Shown here: one piece after another, positions 17,128 through 26,115 of the stretch
How the letters are laid out: every line of letters starts with the position of its first letter
Position numbering within the stretch: the first letter of the stretch is position 1
NCBI RefSeq assembly: GCF_002954265.1
Contig: NZ_PPSL01000005.1
Location: 62,001-126,000, forward strand
DNA from: Flavipsychrobacter stenotrophus
GTDB lineage: Bacteria > Bacteroidota > Bacteroidia > Chitinophagales > Chitinophagaceae
DNA length: 64,000 nucleotides
Reading direction: 5' to 3'
Notes under the pieces: model-generated
What the model saw: the letters and a program-made list of their open reading frames with translations, nothing else
The model's database searches: none
Told to the model about the DNA's origin: nothing
Program-made: the position numbers and the translations under genes

Positions 17128-19701
17128 CTACTTAATGATTACTATCTTCACTATTTGTGCATTATTACCATTACTAATACTTACCTGGTAGTTCCCTGCC
17201 GGCAATGACAACGGCATCCAATGTTCCGTCTGCACTTCTTTTACAACTATGATTTCACCATTGTTATTGAAAACCGTCACGCTTACTCGCTCCTCTCCTA
17301 CTCCCTTTATACCCTTAATGAACACTTTGTCAGAAGCAGGATTGGGAAACAACTTGTAATCAGCAGAACTATTATTTTGCACACTTTGCCCGGCAAGGTT
17401 GGCATGAGTAATCTCCACTACATTGAGACCCGATGGAATGGCAACCGTAGCCGTAATTACACCATTTGTATCTGTTGTGGCTGATGCCACCACTATCCCA
17501 TTTATCTTAACATTGTAAAGAGTTGACCTCATCAGGTCACAACCAACTACCGACACTGTTCTATTACCGGGTACTGCATTCAATACGTGATAGTCGCACA
17601 TGGTATCACCATCGGCATTAAAGTAATAAAGTGTATTATCCCAATCCACACCAATACTGTAATTATTTTTCTCAGAGATTCCGCCCGCGGCGGCAACATT
17701 AGAACTATCTCCTAGTTTTATAGTGTGCAGAAAAATAAGGCTGTCTGTAGTTGCAGTCGGGCGAACCTCTATTCTCCACTTCCCGGGCGTTTGAAATACA
17801 GTATCTGGAGATCCTGATGGTGGGTAATTATTCCCATTTACCCAATATTCATAACCGGCCCCACCTACTAAGGTAGTATTACTTGCTGTCGGCAGCAATG
17901 TGCGAATAGCAATGTTACCGCCACCAGCGGAGGCCGAGTAGTCCCGGCCACTGTAGGTAATAATGTGTCCGGGAACTGTTGTGCTCACCGCACTGCCACT
18001 CATAGCAGGCTGATTACTAAAATGAAGTAAGAATGAAGCATCTCTCTGATGAGTAGCGATGTTCCGTAAATGCACATGATCAAGTACTAGTATATGGTCG
18101 GGTTTATCATAAAAGATCCTTCGTACGAACCTGTCAAGTTTAGCAGTATCATAAGATAGTGCAGCTTCAGCAATCGTATAACTATAGTTATTTCCTGCAG
18201 CGAATCTAAGCCAGATACCTCTTTGATTGGCAGGCAGAAAAATATCATTAAAGGTGATCATTTGCGGAGAATAGACCTGCCCTCCGTCATTACTCACGGG
18301 CGTTGCGTCAAAGTTGTAATGTTCCGCAGAGTCAAACACACAAATGGAGTTATGCGCAATAGTTCGTGTGTAGTAGTTCATAAAATGGCTCGATCCGTAA
18401 AGATCATAGTCTCCTGCATCTATCAGCAAGGGTTTATACCTGTACAACGAAAATGTATTATTGTCGCGATGTTCATGCGATGCACGCTTGCTTTGCGAGT
18501 TAAAAAACCATAGCAATGTTGCACTACTGTCCCATGATGTCCGACTCACAGAAAGTCCTGATTTCACACCCAACCAATCAAGCGGGGGGGATGGCTTTGA
18601 TACCACAGGAGCCGTAAAGTCTTTATACATAAGCTTTCTGAAGTAGGGCATCGTCCAGGTAAGCATCGCAGGTGTGGAATAATATTGAGCTAACCAATTA
18701 CTGCGCGGATCGTTGTACACAGCAGAGTGCCGGTATATAACGTTGTCACCGGTAAGTGAGGTTCCTCCATCGCCCCAGTTGATGCAATTATTGTCCGGTT
18801 GCATAAAATACCAATATTGGTTGATAGAATTCTGCACCCAGAGCAGGTCTGTATAAAAATTCTTTGTAGTGCCGAACAGCATATTATCAAACAATTTGAA
18901 CTGGTCAGTAAGACTCCACATGGAGTAGGCTGCAGTCCAGTTCCAACCTCCGTCAGTACCTCGATAATAGCCGTAGATAGGCAGCAATTTATCATTCCAC
19001 TTATTATAAAGGGTATCAAACCACATCAATACAGTGTCGTTTTGCAACGTTGTCAATCCATCAGCATTAAACAGCGCAATAGCGTTCTGCATAGTGTGCA
19101 CGCAATTAAGTGCATTGTGACTGGCCACATATGAGGTCCCTGCAGATGAGAGTATGTATTTGTTCATAAACTCCCTGTTGACAGAATATATCCGTTGCAC
19201 AAATGCCTGGCGCTGAGCAGAAGGAATAGAATCGTAGCACCAGTCCAGTAGTACATCGCCGGCATCACTCATTTGCCGCAGCAAAGTCTCCTCCGTATAC
19301 CATTCCATTGTTGCAAAATTTGCGGTATCGGCCAGCATCATAAAGTGGTCGATAACGTAAAGGCATCTTTTCTTCTGTAACGTATCTGGCGAAAGCCGGT
19401 AAAGGAACGCCATCATCAGCGTTTGATCAGCAGCCCACCTGTCGTTCCAGTCCCAGGTCCATAATGTGGTATCACTACCCACCTGATACAGCAAGGGATC
19501 AGTGATCCAGTATGCGGTATAATTATTCTTTACGGTGTTATATGTAAGTGCAACATCGCCTGTAGTGAGATTACTCCGCAACCAGGCGAAACGGGAAGAA
19601 TCAACCTGTACCCTTGGACGGGCAGTATGGATTGAAGGAAAAGGCTGCGCTGTACTATTCAGTACCCCTAAAAAGAAACATAACAACAATAAGTTCCTCA
19701 T
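17128..19701 (-). CDS. Heparinase II/III-like polysaccharide lyase with T9SS sorting domain
   Basis: An 857-residue secreted protein (signal MRNLLLLCFFLGVLNSTAQ). Residues about 60-370 are a Trp/Tyr-rich alpha-helical toroid. About residues 385-620 match the heparinase II/III-like beta domain (SRTSWDSSATLLWFFNSQ, SHEHRDNNTFSLYRYKPLLIDAGDY, TIAHNSICVFD). The H..HRD.N segment and the AHNSI motif are where the family keeps its catalytic residues. The last 75 residues (YKLFPNPASDKVFIKG, then LPAGNYQVSISNGN) are a type A type IX secretion sorting domain, so the enzyme is exported through the outer membrane and probably attached to the surface. The substrate is an acidic polysaccharide by family inference; the exact one is unknown. 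Confidence 0.8.
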   Translation of the reverse strand: MRNLLLLCFFLGVLNSTAQPFPSIHTARPRVQVDSSRFAWLRSNLTTGDVALTYNTVKNNYTAYWITDPLLYQVGSDTTLWTWDWNDRWAADQTLMMAFLYRLSPDTLQKKRCLYVIDHFMMLADTANFATMEWYTEETLLRQMSDAGDVLLDWCYDSIPSAQRQAFVQRIYSVNREFMNKYILSSAGTSYVASHNALNCVHTMQNAIALFNADGLTTLQNDTVLMWFDTLYNKWNDKLLPIYGYYRGTDGGWNWTAAYSMWSLTDQFKLFDNMLFGTTKNFYTDLLWVQNSINQYWYFMQPDNNCINWGDGGTSLTGDNVIYRHSAVYNDPRSNWLAQYYSTPAMLTWTMPYFRKLMYKDFTAPVVSKPSPPLDWLGVKSGLSVSRTSWDSSATLLWFFNSQSKRASHEHRDNNTFSLYRYKPLLIDAGDYDLYGSSHFMNYYTRTIAHNSICVFDSAEHYNFDATPVSNDGGQVYSPQMITFNDIFLPANQRGIWLRFAAGNNYSYTIAEAALSYDTAKLDRFVRRIFYDKPDHILVLDHVHLRNIATHQRDASFLLHFSNQPAMSGSAVSTTVPGHIITYSGRDYSASAGGGNIAIRTLLPTASNTTLVGGAGYEYWVNGNNYPPSGSPDTVFQTPGKWRIEVRPTATTDSLIFLHTIKLGDSSNVAAAGGISEKNNYSIGVDWDNTLYYFNADGDTMCDYHVLNAVPGNRTVSVVGCDLMRSTLYNVKINGIVVASATTDTNGVITATVAIPSGLNVVEITHANLAGQSVQNNSSADYKLFPNPASDKVFIKGIKGVGEERVSVTVFNNNGEIIVVKEVQTEHWMPLSLPAGNYQVSISNGNNAQIVKIVIIK

Positions 19702-19820
19702 AATTAACTTAAAGTTACATAATTAGCCATAAGTAGAAGTAGGTTCTTTCACATCACTATCCCCGATAGTACCGTAAAGTTTTGTTTCCGAAAATAACTA
19801 AAACCTGGTAGTGCAAACAA

Positions 19821-19847
19821 AAAGAGCAGCTCAATGAGCTGCTCTTT
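19821..19847 (-). terminator. Terminator downstream of the two small membrane protein genes
   Basis: A 12-bp stem AAAGAGCAGCTC / GAGCTGCTCTTT around the loop AAT. On the minus strand it is followed by TTTGTTTGC. It ends the transcript of the two tiny genes at 19926-20193. Confidence 0.75.
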
Positions 19848-19925
19848 GGGTGCAAAGTTGTGTTACCGGAATGAAATATCTCTAACTGATAAGCTATTGC
19901 TGGAAAATATAGTTCTTTCGGTAAA

Positions 19926-20018
19926 CTATTCTTTATCTAACCTTATGACCGCCATTACAAACGCGGCTCCGAATATCAAGGTAATAATGCCTGCAAAATA
20001 TGGTATGAATTCTGTCAT
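19926..20018 (-). CDS. 30-residue single-span membrane protein
   Basis: A tiny open frame starting at the ATG at 20018: MTEFIPYFAG, then IITLIFGAAFVMAVI and the charged end RLDKE. It is one hydrophobic helix with an acidic N-terminus and a charged C-terminus. The start lies one base after the stop codon of the upstream 57-residue membrane protein, and a strong terminator follows about 80 bp downstream. Tight spacing, a hydrophobic helix and a proper terminator support a real gene. I do not recognise a family; size and layout recall small accessory subunits of respiratory or transport complexes, which is inference only. Confidence 0.5.
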   Translation of the reverse strand: MTEFIPYFAGIITLIFGAAFVMAVIRLDKE

Positions 20019-20019
20019 G

Positions 20020-20193
20020 TTATTTCCTTTTTAGAAGTTTTAAATAAATACCAAAACCAATTATGGATGGCACCCAGAGTCCTACAAATAAAGCGGCCTC
20101 TTTCTCCCCTTTAAACCAACTCAACTCAGAATACACCAGCGAGAGGAATGCTGACAACAAAATCAACATATCAACAACTTCAATTTTTTTCAT
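20020..20193 (-). CDS. 57-residue two-span membrane protein
   Basis: The frame starts MKKIEVVDML and contains two hydrophobic helices (VDMLILLSAFLSLVYSEL and ALFVGLWVPSIIGFGIYLKLL) joined by the charged loop SWFKGEKEA, with a basic tail LKRK. It ends one base before the start of the 30-residue gene, giving a compact two-gene operon closed by the terminator at 19821-19847. No family recognised. An imperfect palindrome with core ATCGGCCGAT lies about 40 bp upstream. Confidence 0.55.
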   Translation of the reverse strand: MKKIEVVDMLILLSAFLSLVYSELSWFKGEKEAALFVGLWVPSIIGFGIYLKLLKRK

Positions 20194-20660
20194 TATTTTT
20201 TTTATTATTTAGCACTTGATCATCAGCCGGTCAATCGGCCGATCCGGGTGAAGTTAGTCTTTCTTATTTCTTAATTATCAATAAGTTAGAAATTAAAATA
20301 ATTAAAATTATTTGGAGTAAATGAAGTATAAGCGTCACAAATAACGCTAACACCGGATCACTGTGTGTAGCATTGATACCCACGACTTTCCATACCGTCA
20401 CAGAAAAAAATGTTGATGAAAAAAGCAGAATTTAACATGGCTAAAAAGTGGACAATATCGTTATGCAACCATGCAGTATTATGGAATTGGTTCGTAGCTA
20501 TCAATTATTGATACTGAACACAAAGAAGATAAGTGGACATCATTACTAGAACTTGAAACAAGCATAGTTACCTCTTAAGGTGGCCACGCTATGAAATAAG
20601 AAAAATACGAGTGCTACTTGCTACGCAATTAGCAAAATAAGCTAACTCTGTGACAACAAA
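20194..20660. other. Non-coding stretch upstream of the small membrane protein operon
   Basis: About 470 bp without a convincing gene. It holds the imperfect palindrome CCGGTCA-ATCGGCCGAT-CCGG (20227-20247), an AT-rich block (20265-20325), and a 33-codon plus-strand frame (20410-20511) that I do not trust. Confidence 0.5.
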
Positions 20661-20683
20661 AAAGCCGCTCAATGAGCGGCTTT
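20661..20683 (-). terminator. Terminator downstream of tRNA-Lys
   Basis: Ten-base stem AAAGCCGCTC / GAGCGGCTTT with loop AAT; followed on the minus strand by TTTTTGTTG. It lies 14 bp past the 3' end of the tRNA. Confidence 0.8.
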
Positions 20684-20696
20684 CAGTTAGAAGGTG

Positions 20697-20769
20697 TGGT
20701 CCCGCAGGGATTCGAACCCTGGACCCAATGATTAAGAGTCATTTGCTCTACCAGCTGAGCTACAGAACC
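20697..20769 (-). tRNA. tRNA-Lys (anticodon CTT)
   Basis: A 73-nt cloverleaf on the minus strand. Acceptor GGTTCTG pairs with CGGGACC (with G-T wobbles); the D arm TAGCTCAGCTGGTAGAGC and T arm GGGTTCGAATCCC are canonical. The anticodon stem-loop AATGA-CTCTTAA-TCATT reads CTT, for lysine AAG. The CCA end is not encoded. Confidence 0.93.
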
Positions 20770-20792
20770 TTCTTTTTCCCCTTTCGGGGGTG

Positions 20793-20823
20793 CAAAGATA
20801 GGATTCTTATCTAAATAAACAAA
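20793..20823 (-). promoter_or_regulatory. Promoter of tRNA-Lys
   Basis: On the minus strand TTTG (20820-20823), 19 bp, then TATCTTTG (20793-20800), an exact fit to the Bacteroidota -33/-7 consensus. The transcript would start about 16 nt before the mature tRNA. Confidence 0.75.
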
Positions 20824-20854
20824 CCCTTTTGAAAAATTTTTCTAAACGTATTTA

Positions 20855-22165
20855 TTACAACTCAACATGCACTCTTAGCGATAGCACTTGAAGCGGCCCG
20901 CGATCTTTATTGTAACCCGGGTTCATGGCAAACTGGTAATCGCCGCTTATCCATACGCCCGCCGGAGTAGGCTTATAACTATAGTAAGCTTCCGCAATGA
21001 ACTCATGCCCATAGTTCAACGTACCATCGCCCAACTGAAAACCCAGCCCACCCGCAGCCAGGTAATCGCTGTGGTCTTTTGAAAGTCCGTTAGCTACTAG
21101 CGCTATACCGCCGTTGTCATTCTTCCTGTGCCACATGTTGCCATTCAGGGCAAGGCCTACTGAGAGTATTCTGTCTGCTTCGGTAAATGCCCAGGTTTCG
21201 GTCTTGCCATCATTCCAACCCAGCCTTGCAAAGATGCCGGCATTGTCACCTATTGTCTGATCCACATTGATTCCGAAACCTGCCTTGGTAGCACCTATTT
21301 TTTCTGTATGTATAATATCGGGTGCTACAACGCCCCACGTATGCGCCATAGACGCTTTGTAACTACCCATATCGGCTGTATTTACATAGCCCAGCACCCT
21401 TACGTGCCCTTCCCGCTTATGAATGGTTATAGCTCTGCTCACCTCTCCATTCAATGCTCTTGATTGGCCATACTTCATATTCAGTTTGGCACCATTGGCT
21501 ACTTCGGGCAGCGCACCTAGTCCTACTTTGTAAGACCATCTATCCCACTGAAGCACAGCCACACCACCAACTGTATATCCTCTTACATTTGCCGCATAAT
21601 CCCATGCTGTATTATTCATCAGCGCCCAGTTAAGGAACTGTGTGCGTGGAGCATTAGCGTAGGGATTGTTATCAAAGAAATCTCCAAGTGAGAACTTACC
21701 TGCATACAATCTGAAGTAGCGCCCCGGCTCAGTTCCTTCCAGCTGATTTTGTCCATCTTCAACTTTCGTGCGGCTCTTGTCTAAAGCAATTGTCTGCTTA
21801 AAATACGCTCTTGCCAGGTATAACGTTGGTGACGGATTCCCTACACGGAATGTCTCCCCATTGGTCGATCCTGCCATGCCAAATGCACCTGTGAGTCCGC
21901 TACCACCCGCTATCTCAGGGTTCACATACACTTCTGCACCCTTCCATAGCCTTGCGCCGGCATACATGGTAGCAGTCACTGAGTTTTGCTTTTCTTCAGC
22001 TGTACTGATACTGTGCGGACCTGAATATTTAGCACTAAACTCAGGTTTATATTGGTAAATATAGGTAGCCTGAAAATGCAGGTTAAAGCGTTGTGCGCTA
22101 CTGTCTTGGGCCAGCAGGCCAACGGACAGCAATAATGCTATCGTTAGGATAGAGTAAACCTTCAT
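20855..22165 (-). CDS. OprB-like carbohydrate porin
   Basis: Start set at MKVYSILTIALLLSVGLLAQ; the open frame extends 66 bp upstream but the extra residues precede the signal peptide and the -7 element. The mature protein of about 415 residues is a beta-barrel: alternating aromatic strands, WKGAEVYVNPEIAGGSGLTGAFGMAG, LYLARAYFKQTI, FSLGDFFDNNPYANAPRTQFLNWALMNN and WDYAANVRGYTVGG, ending in the strand QVLSLRVHVEL with a hydrophobic C-terminus suited to BAM-dependent insertion. This matches the OprB carbohydrate-selective porin family. It should admit sugars across the outer membrane; its nearness to the GH3/GH29/lyase group is suggestive but not proof of a link. Confidence 0.82.
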   Translation of the reverse strand: MKVYSILTIALLLSVGLLAQDSSAQRFNLHFQATYIYQYKPEFSAKYSGPHSISTAEEKQNSVTATMYAGARLWKGAEVYVNPEIAGGSGLTGAFGMAGSTNGETFRVGNPSPTLYLARAYFKQTIALDKSRTKVEDGQNQLEGTEPGRYFRLYAGKFSLGDFFDNNPYANAPRTQFLNWALMNNTAWDYAANVRGYTVGGVAVLQWDRWSYKVGLGALPEVANGAKLNMKYGQSRALNGEVSRAITIHKREGHVRVLGYVNTADMGSYKASMAHTWGVVAPDIIHTEKIGATKAGFGINVDQTIGDNAGIFARLGWNDGKTETWAFTEADRILSVGLALNGNMWHRKNDNGGIALVANGLSKDHSDYLAAGGLGFQLGDGTLNYGHEFIAEAYYSYKPTPAGVWISGDYQFAMNPGYNKDRGPLQVLSLRVHVEL

Positions 22166-22187
22166 GATGATTTTACTTATTATGTGG

Positions 22188-22195
22188 CAAAAGTA
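22188..22195 (-). promoter_or_regulatory. -7 element of the porin gene
   Basis: CAAAAGTA on the plus strand reads TACTTTTG on the minus strand, perfect for TAnnTTTG and 22 bp upstream of the ATG at 22165. The -33 element is weak. Confidence 0.5.
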
Positions 22196-22271
22196 GGCAA
22201 ATAGCACCCACAATTGAGCAAGCCCAACCAAATAATTTAGGGATGACTAATTTTATCGAGATCTCAGGTTA

Positions 22272-22601
22272 TTAGCTCTGCTTTGCGTTGGTGATGACCC
22301 ATGCACGTACCAGTCCCGCCTGATTTGCGTTGAGTTCAGCCTTATGACTCATATCTGGCAGTATCTTCTTCCACTTCTTTATCGTAAACTTAGCCGGCTG
22401 GTACAACTGATGACACTTCTGACATGACCCAACAAACACTGCTTTACCCTCTGTCATTTGTGAAGGACTGTACTTTTTTGTAAGCTCTGCCACCTCATCT
22501 ACAGTTGTAGCTGAGGTCTTGGTAGAAGTTGCTTTTTTAGCACATTGCGTAAATATGATCGTAGACAGACACATGCCTATAAGTACAAAGGTCTTTTTCA
22601 T
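22272..22601 (-). CDS. Small c-type cytochrome lipoprotein
   Basis: About 109 residues from MKKTFVLIGM. A lipobox (IIFTQ|C) follows the signal peptide, so the protein is membrane-anchored outside the cytoplasm. It has a single haem-binding motif CQKCH and a later Met in LPDMSHKAEL that can be the second axial ligand. The segment MTEGKAVFVGSCQKCHQLYQPAKF is typical of class I cytochromes of about 80 residues. It probably carries electrons in the periplasm; partner unknown. No neighbouring oxidase gene is seen. Confidence 0.8.
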   Translation of the reverse strand: MKKTFVLIGMCLSTIIFTQCAKKATSTKTSATTVDEVAELTKKYSPSQMTEGKAVFVGSCQKCHQLYQPAKFTIKKWKKILPDMSHKAELNANQAGLVRAWVITNAKQS

Positions 22602-22792
22602 AAACATTGATTAGGCTGCAAATATGCAAAGTTTATCGATCAATACGAACTGCCACCCAGCCTGCAACAGCCTTCCCGGCCACAATTACCATTGTTTTAG
22701 GGTATCAGTTATTACTAACCTCATTAATTCTACTTTGGCTCCCCTTTTTTATCACCCCAGTAATTCTCCTGTTCATTTATTATTTTTAGCCC

Positions 22793-24160
22793 ATGAAGAC
22801 CAGACTACTCACAGCTATTACTCTTTTGGGCACGCAGCTATCTTTTGCACAAGACTCGCTGATGTTTCAAAAAATATCAGATGAGGTAATGCTGCACGGC
22901 ACTTGTTACGATAACCTGCGGGTGCTCTGCAAAGGCATTGGCAACCGTATCAGTGGTTCGGCCAACGCCGCAAAAGCTGTAGAGTGGGGCAAAAAGCACA
23001 TGAAGGCCACAGGTGCCGATACCGTATGGTTGCAACCCGCCGATGTCCCCTACTGGTCACGGGGAAAGGAGAGCCTGATGATAAAAGCGGGTAATGGTGA
23101 ATATAAAAAAATGACCATACTCTCACTCGGCAATAGTGAGGGTACCGGAGGAAAGGTTTTGGAAGCGCCGATAGTTATGGTCCGCGACTTCGACGAGTTT
23201 AAAGCACTACCCGAAAGTGCAGTAAAAGGTAAGATCATATTCTTTAATTATAGGTTCAGGCAAGATTTTGTTTTTACTTTCAAAGCCTATGGCGATGCTG
23301 TTAAATACCGCTGGGCAAGCCCTTCTATAGCGGCAGAAAAGGGCGCTGCGGGTGTTATCATCCGGTCTATGTCTACAGGGGCCGATGACTTCCCACACAC
23401 AGGCAGTATGCACTACACAGATTCCAGTAAGAAGATACCTGAAATGGCCCTGGGCAACCGCTCAGCGGATTCACTGGAGCAGTATTGCAAACGCGGCACT
23501 GTAAAAGCCAAAATGCAATCTGAGTGCCACATGACCGACAAATTGGTTCGCTCATACAATGTTATAGGTGAGATCAAAGGCAGTCAGTACCCCGATAAGA
23601 TCATCACCATTGGTGGCCACCTCGACTCATGGGACGTAGGCGAAGGCGCACAGGACGATGGCGCAGGATGTGCACAATCTATTGAGGTGCTCCGCACGAT
23701 GAAGGCTTTGGGTATCCGACCAAAATATACCGTTCGTGCCGTACTGTTCATGAATGAAGAAAACGGACTTAAAGGTGGCCAGGCCTATGCCGACTCTGCC
23801 ATTGCACGTAAAGAGCATCATGCCCTGGCTATCGAAACCGATGCCGGCGGCTTCTCTCCCCGCGGCATTGGCATGGAGATGAGCGAAGAGCAAAAGAACA
23901 AGGTAAGAGCCTATAAAGATCTGTTCCTGCCCTACGGAGTGTACGATTTTAGCCTCGATGAAGGTGGTGCTGACATCAGCCCATTACAAAACAAAATGAA
24001 AGTACCCGTTGCCGGCTTGTTACCCGATTCTCAACGCTACTTCGATGTTCACCATACCAACAACGATATTTTTGAGAACGTAAACCACCGCGAACTGAAA
24101 CTGGGCGCGGCTGTGTTGACTCAATTCATTTACCTCGTTAGCGAGCATGAAATATTTTGA
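22793..24160 (+). CDS. M28 family metallopeptidase (carboxypeptidase Q-like)
   Basis: A 455-residue secreted zinc peptidase (signal MKTRLLTAITLLGTQLSFAQ). A PA-type domain lies near residues 100-240. The di-zinc M28 site is complete: GGHLDSWDVG (His276, Asp278), QDDGAG (Asp288), FMNEENG (Glu322 base, Glu323 ligand), ETDAGG (Asp350) and VHHTNND (His420/421). The DSWD sequence and layout resemble plasma glutamate carboxypeptidase (CPQ), which removes C-terminal residues from dipeptides. It is probably periplasmic. The Sel1 protein gene follows after 15 bp and may be cotranscribed. Confidence 0.9.
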   Translation: MKTRLLTAITLLGTQLSFAQDSLMFQKISDEVMLHGTCYDNLRVLCKGIGNRISGSANAAKAVEWGKKHMKATGADTVWLQPADVPYWSRGKESLMIKAGNGEYKKMTILSLGNSEGTGGKVLEAPIVMVRDFDEFKALPESAVKGKIIFFNYRFRQDFVFTFKAYGDAVKYRWASPSIAAEKGAAGVIIRSMSTGADDFPHTGSMHYTDSSKKIPEMALGNRSADSLEQYCKRGTVKAKMQSECHMTDKLVRSYNVIGEIKGSQYPDKIITIGGHLDSWDVGEGAQDDGAGCAQSIEVLRTMKALGIRPKYTVRAVLFMNEENGLKGGQAYADSAIARKEHHALAIETDAGGFSPRGIGMEMSEEQKNKVRAYKDLFLPYGVYDFSLDEGGADISPLQNKMKVPVAGLLPDSQRYFDVHHTNNDIFENVNHRELKLGAAVLTQFIYLVSEHEIF

Positions 24161-24175
24161 TAACAATAATACTCA

Positions 24176-24958
24176 ATGAACGTACTCAGATTTCTTATCG
24201 CATTCTTCATAATTCCGAACCTTTGTTTTGGGCAGTCAGCCAAGGAACTAAACGAACAATCAAAGGTATTGCTTGCCAAAAATGATATTACTAGCGCCTT
24301 ACCTCTTCTAAAACAAGCCGCCGATGCAGGTAGTGCAGAAACTCAATACAATTATGGACTTTGTTTTCAGCAGGGCATTGGTGTTACCCATAATGACACA
24401 ACCGCCAACCATTGGTATCTAAAAGCTGCCACGCAGGGCAATGTAGACGCACAGTTTAAAATCTCTTATAGTTATGTCACCGGACGAGGCTGCGCCAAAG
24501 ATGATAAACGAGCTTTCTATTGGTCTGTAAAGTGTGCCCAGCAAAATGACCCGACCTGCATGTTTAATACTATAAGTTGCTACAAAGATGGTCTGGGCAC
24601 AACCAGGAATACCGACAGTATGATGGTCTGGGCAATACGCCTCGCTTCCCTTCCCGATGTTGAAGACCTACAACAAAGCGGCAATATAACCTCTGCGAGG
24701 CTTAACCTGGCCACCATGTATCTTAATGGATCTGAAGTAAAAAAAGACCTGCATAAAAGTTACCTGTGGCTGCTCATTTATAATGAGAGTAAGAGAGATT
24801 TTTCCTTTGTTGATCAACAAAAAGCAATTGATATGATTAAGTCTGTAGAGAAGGATCTGACCGAAAAAGACAAAAAAAATGCCACTACAGCTGCCGAAAA
24901 ACAAATTGGACACCCGTTAAAAAATCTCTCCCATTTATATACAACCGATTTGGATTAG
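24176..24958 (+). CDS. Secreted Sel1-repeat protein
   Basis: A 260-residue protein with signal peptide (MNVLRFLIAFFIIPNLCFGQ). Sel1-like helical repeats: SALPLLKQAADAGSAETQYNYGLCFQQGIGV, then ANHWYLKAATQGNVDAQFKISYSYVTGRGC, then AFYWSVKCAQQNDPTCMFN, and a later LATMYLNGSEVKKDLHKSYLWLLI. The repeat consensus A..W..KAA..G...A.......Y..G.G is clear. Sel1 repeats bind proteins; the partner is unknown. C-terminal 60 residues are charged helix. Confidence 0.75.
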   Translation: MNVLRFLIAFFIIPNLCFGQSAKELNEQSKVLLAKNDITSALPLLKQAADAGSAETQYNYGLCFQQGIGVTHNDTTANHWYLKAATQGNVDAQFKISYSYVTGRGCAKDDKRAFYWSVKCAQQNDPTCMFNTISCYKDGLGTTRNTDSMMVWAIRLASLPDVEDLQQSGNITSARLNLATMYLNGSEVKKDLHKSYLWLLIYNESKRDFSFVDQQKAIDMIKSVEKDLTEKDKKNATTAAEKQIGHPLKNLSHLYTTDLD

Positions 24959-25035
24959 CATGTTTTAAATATATTTTTGAGAAAAATATCATCTAACGTC
25001 TACATCTGATAGTTAATATTGCATAACAAAATTGA

Positions 25036-26115
25036 ATTATAAAATTTAGTCTAAGTTCAAATATCTTTCTGGTTACCACATTGTTATGTAGCAACCTCTA
25101 TGCCCAGGAAAAAAAGAGCCTTGCCTACCCCGATGAAAAGCACTTCAAGAACATGCGCCAACTGACTACCGGTGGCGATAATGCCGAAGCCTACTTCGGT
25201 TTCGACAATGAGCATATTACTTTTCAGCGCACCAACCCTGCAGAGGGCCTGTCTTGCGACCAGATCTTTTATGGCACAATAACCAAGAAACCTTCTGAGA
25301 CATTTAAGTATAAGAAAGTAAGTACCGGAAAAGGCCGTACCACCTGCGCCTACCTTATGCCCGACAAGAAACACTTCCTCTATGCTTCTACTCACCTAGC
25401 TGCCGATACCTGCCCGCCCACACCCGACCGCAGTGTGATCAAAAAGTACGTTTGGCCGATCTATAACAGCTACGACATCTTTGTGGCTGACCTTAATGGC
25501 AAGATCACCAAACGGCTTACCAATACCCCGGGTTATGACGCCGAGGGTACTGTATCACCTAAGGGCGACAAGATAGTGTTTACCAGCATGCGTAATGGCG
25601 ACCTGGACATATATACCATGAACATTGATGGCACCAATGTACAGCAAATCACCAATACCACCGGCTACGATGGTGGCGCGTGCTTCTCTCCCGATGGCAA
25701 AAAAATAGTATGGCGTGCTTCTCGGCCTACAACCCCTGAAGAGGTAAAGGAATACAAAGATCTGCTGCTGCAAGGACTGGTTATGCCCACTAAAATGGAA
25801 GTATTTGTAGCTAATGCTGATGGCACCGACGTTCACCAGGTAACCAAACTGGGCAAGGCCAACTGGGCACCTTCATTCACCCCCGATAGTAAGCACATTG
25901 TCTTCGCTTCTGATTATGAATATGAGCGTGGTTTTCCGTTCAACCTGTACCTCATAGGTATTGACGGCACAGGCCTGGAGCGGATCTCTCACGATGGTAG
26001 CTTCGATGCATTTCCTATGTTCTCACCCGACGGCAAGAAATTCATTTTCAGCTCTAACCGCAATAACAATGGCGGCCACGACACAAACGTTTTCGTCTGC
26101 GACTGGGTAAACTAA
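25036..26115 (+). CDS. TolB-like PD40 beta-propeller protein without a canonical start codon
   Basis: The body is a WD40-like PD40 propeller: repeated blocks such as GYDAEGTVSPKGDKIVFTSM, ITNTTGYDGGACFSPDGKKI and FDAFPMFSPDGKKFIFSSNR. An intact signal peptide can be read only if translation begins at ATT (25036) or ATA (25039): the frame gives IIKFSLSSNIFLVTTLLCSN followed by LYAQ. The next possible starts, CTG 25069 and TTG 25081, fall inside the hydrophobic core and would destroy the signal. An in-frame TGA lies directly upstream, so no earlier start exists. Either a rare AUU start is used, or an ATG was lost by mutation or sequencing error. The protein is probably periplasmic, by analogy with TolB-type propellers; function unknown. 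Confidence 0.75.
   Translation: MIKFSLSSNIFLVTTLLCSNLYAQEKKSLAYPDEKHFKNMRQLTTGGDNAEAYFGFDNEHITFQRTNPAEGLSCDQIFYGTITKKPSETFKYKKVSTGKGRTTCAYLMPDKKHFLYASTHLAADTCPPTPDRSVIKKYVWPIYNSYDIFVADLNGKITKRLTNTPGYDAEGTVSPKGDKIVFTSMRNGDLDIYTMNIDGTNVQQITNTTGYDGGACFSPDGKKIVWRASRPTTPEEVKEYKDLLLQGLVMPTKMEVFVANADGTDVHQVTKLGKANWAPSFTPDSKHIVFASDYEYERGFPFNLYLIGIDGTGLERISHDGSFDAFPMFSPDGKKFIFSSNRNNNGGHDTNVFVCDWVN

Noticed and set aside
20410-20511. 33-codon plus-strand frame (MLMKKAEFNMAKKW...)
   Set aside because: No promoter or terminator, low complexity context, and no support from spacing; kept only as a note.
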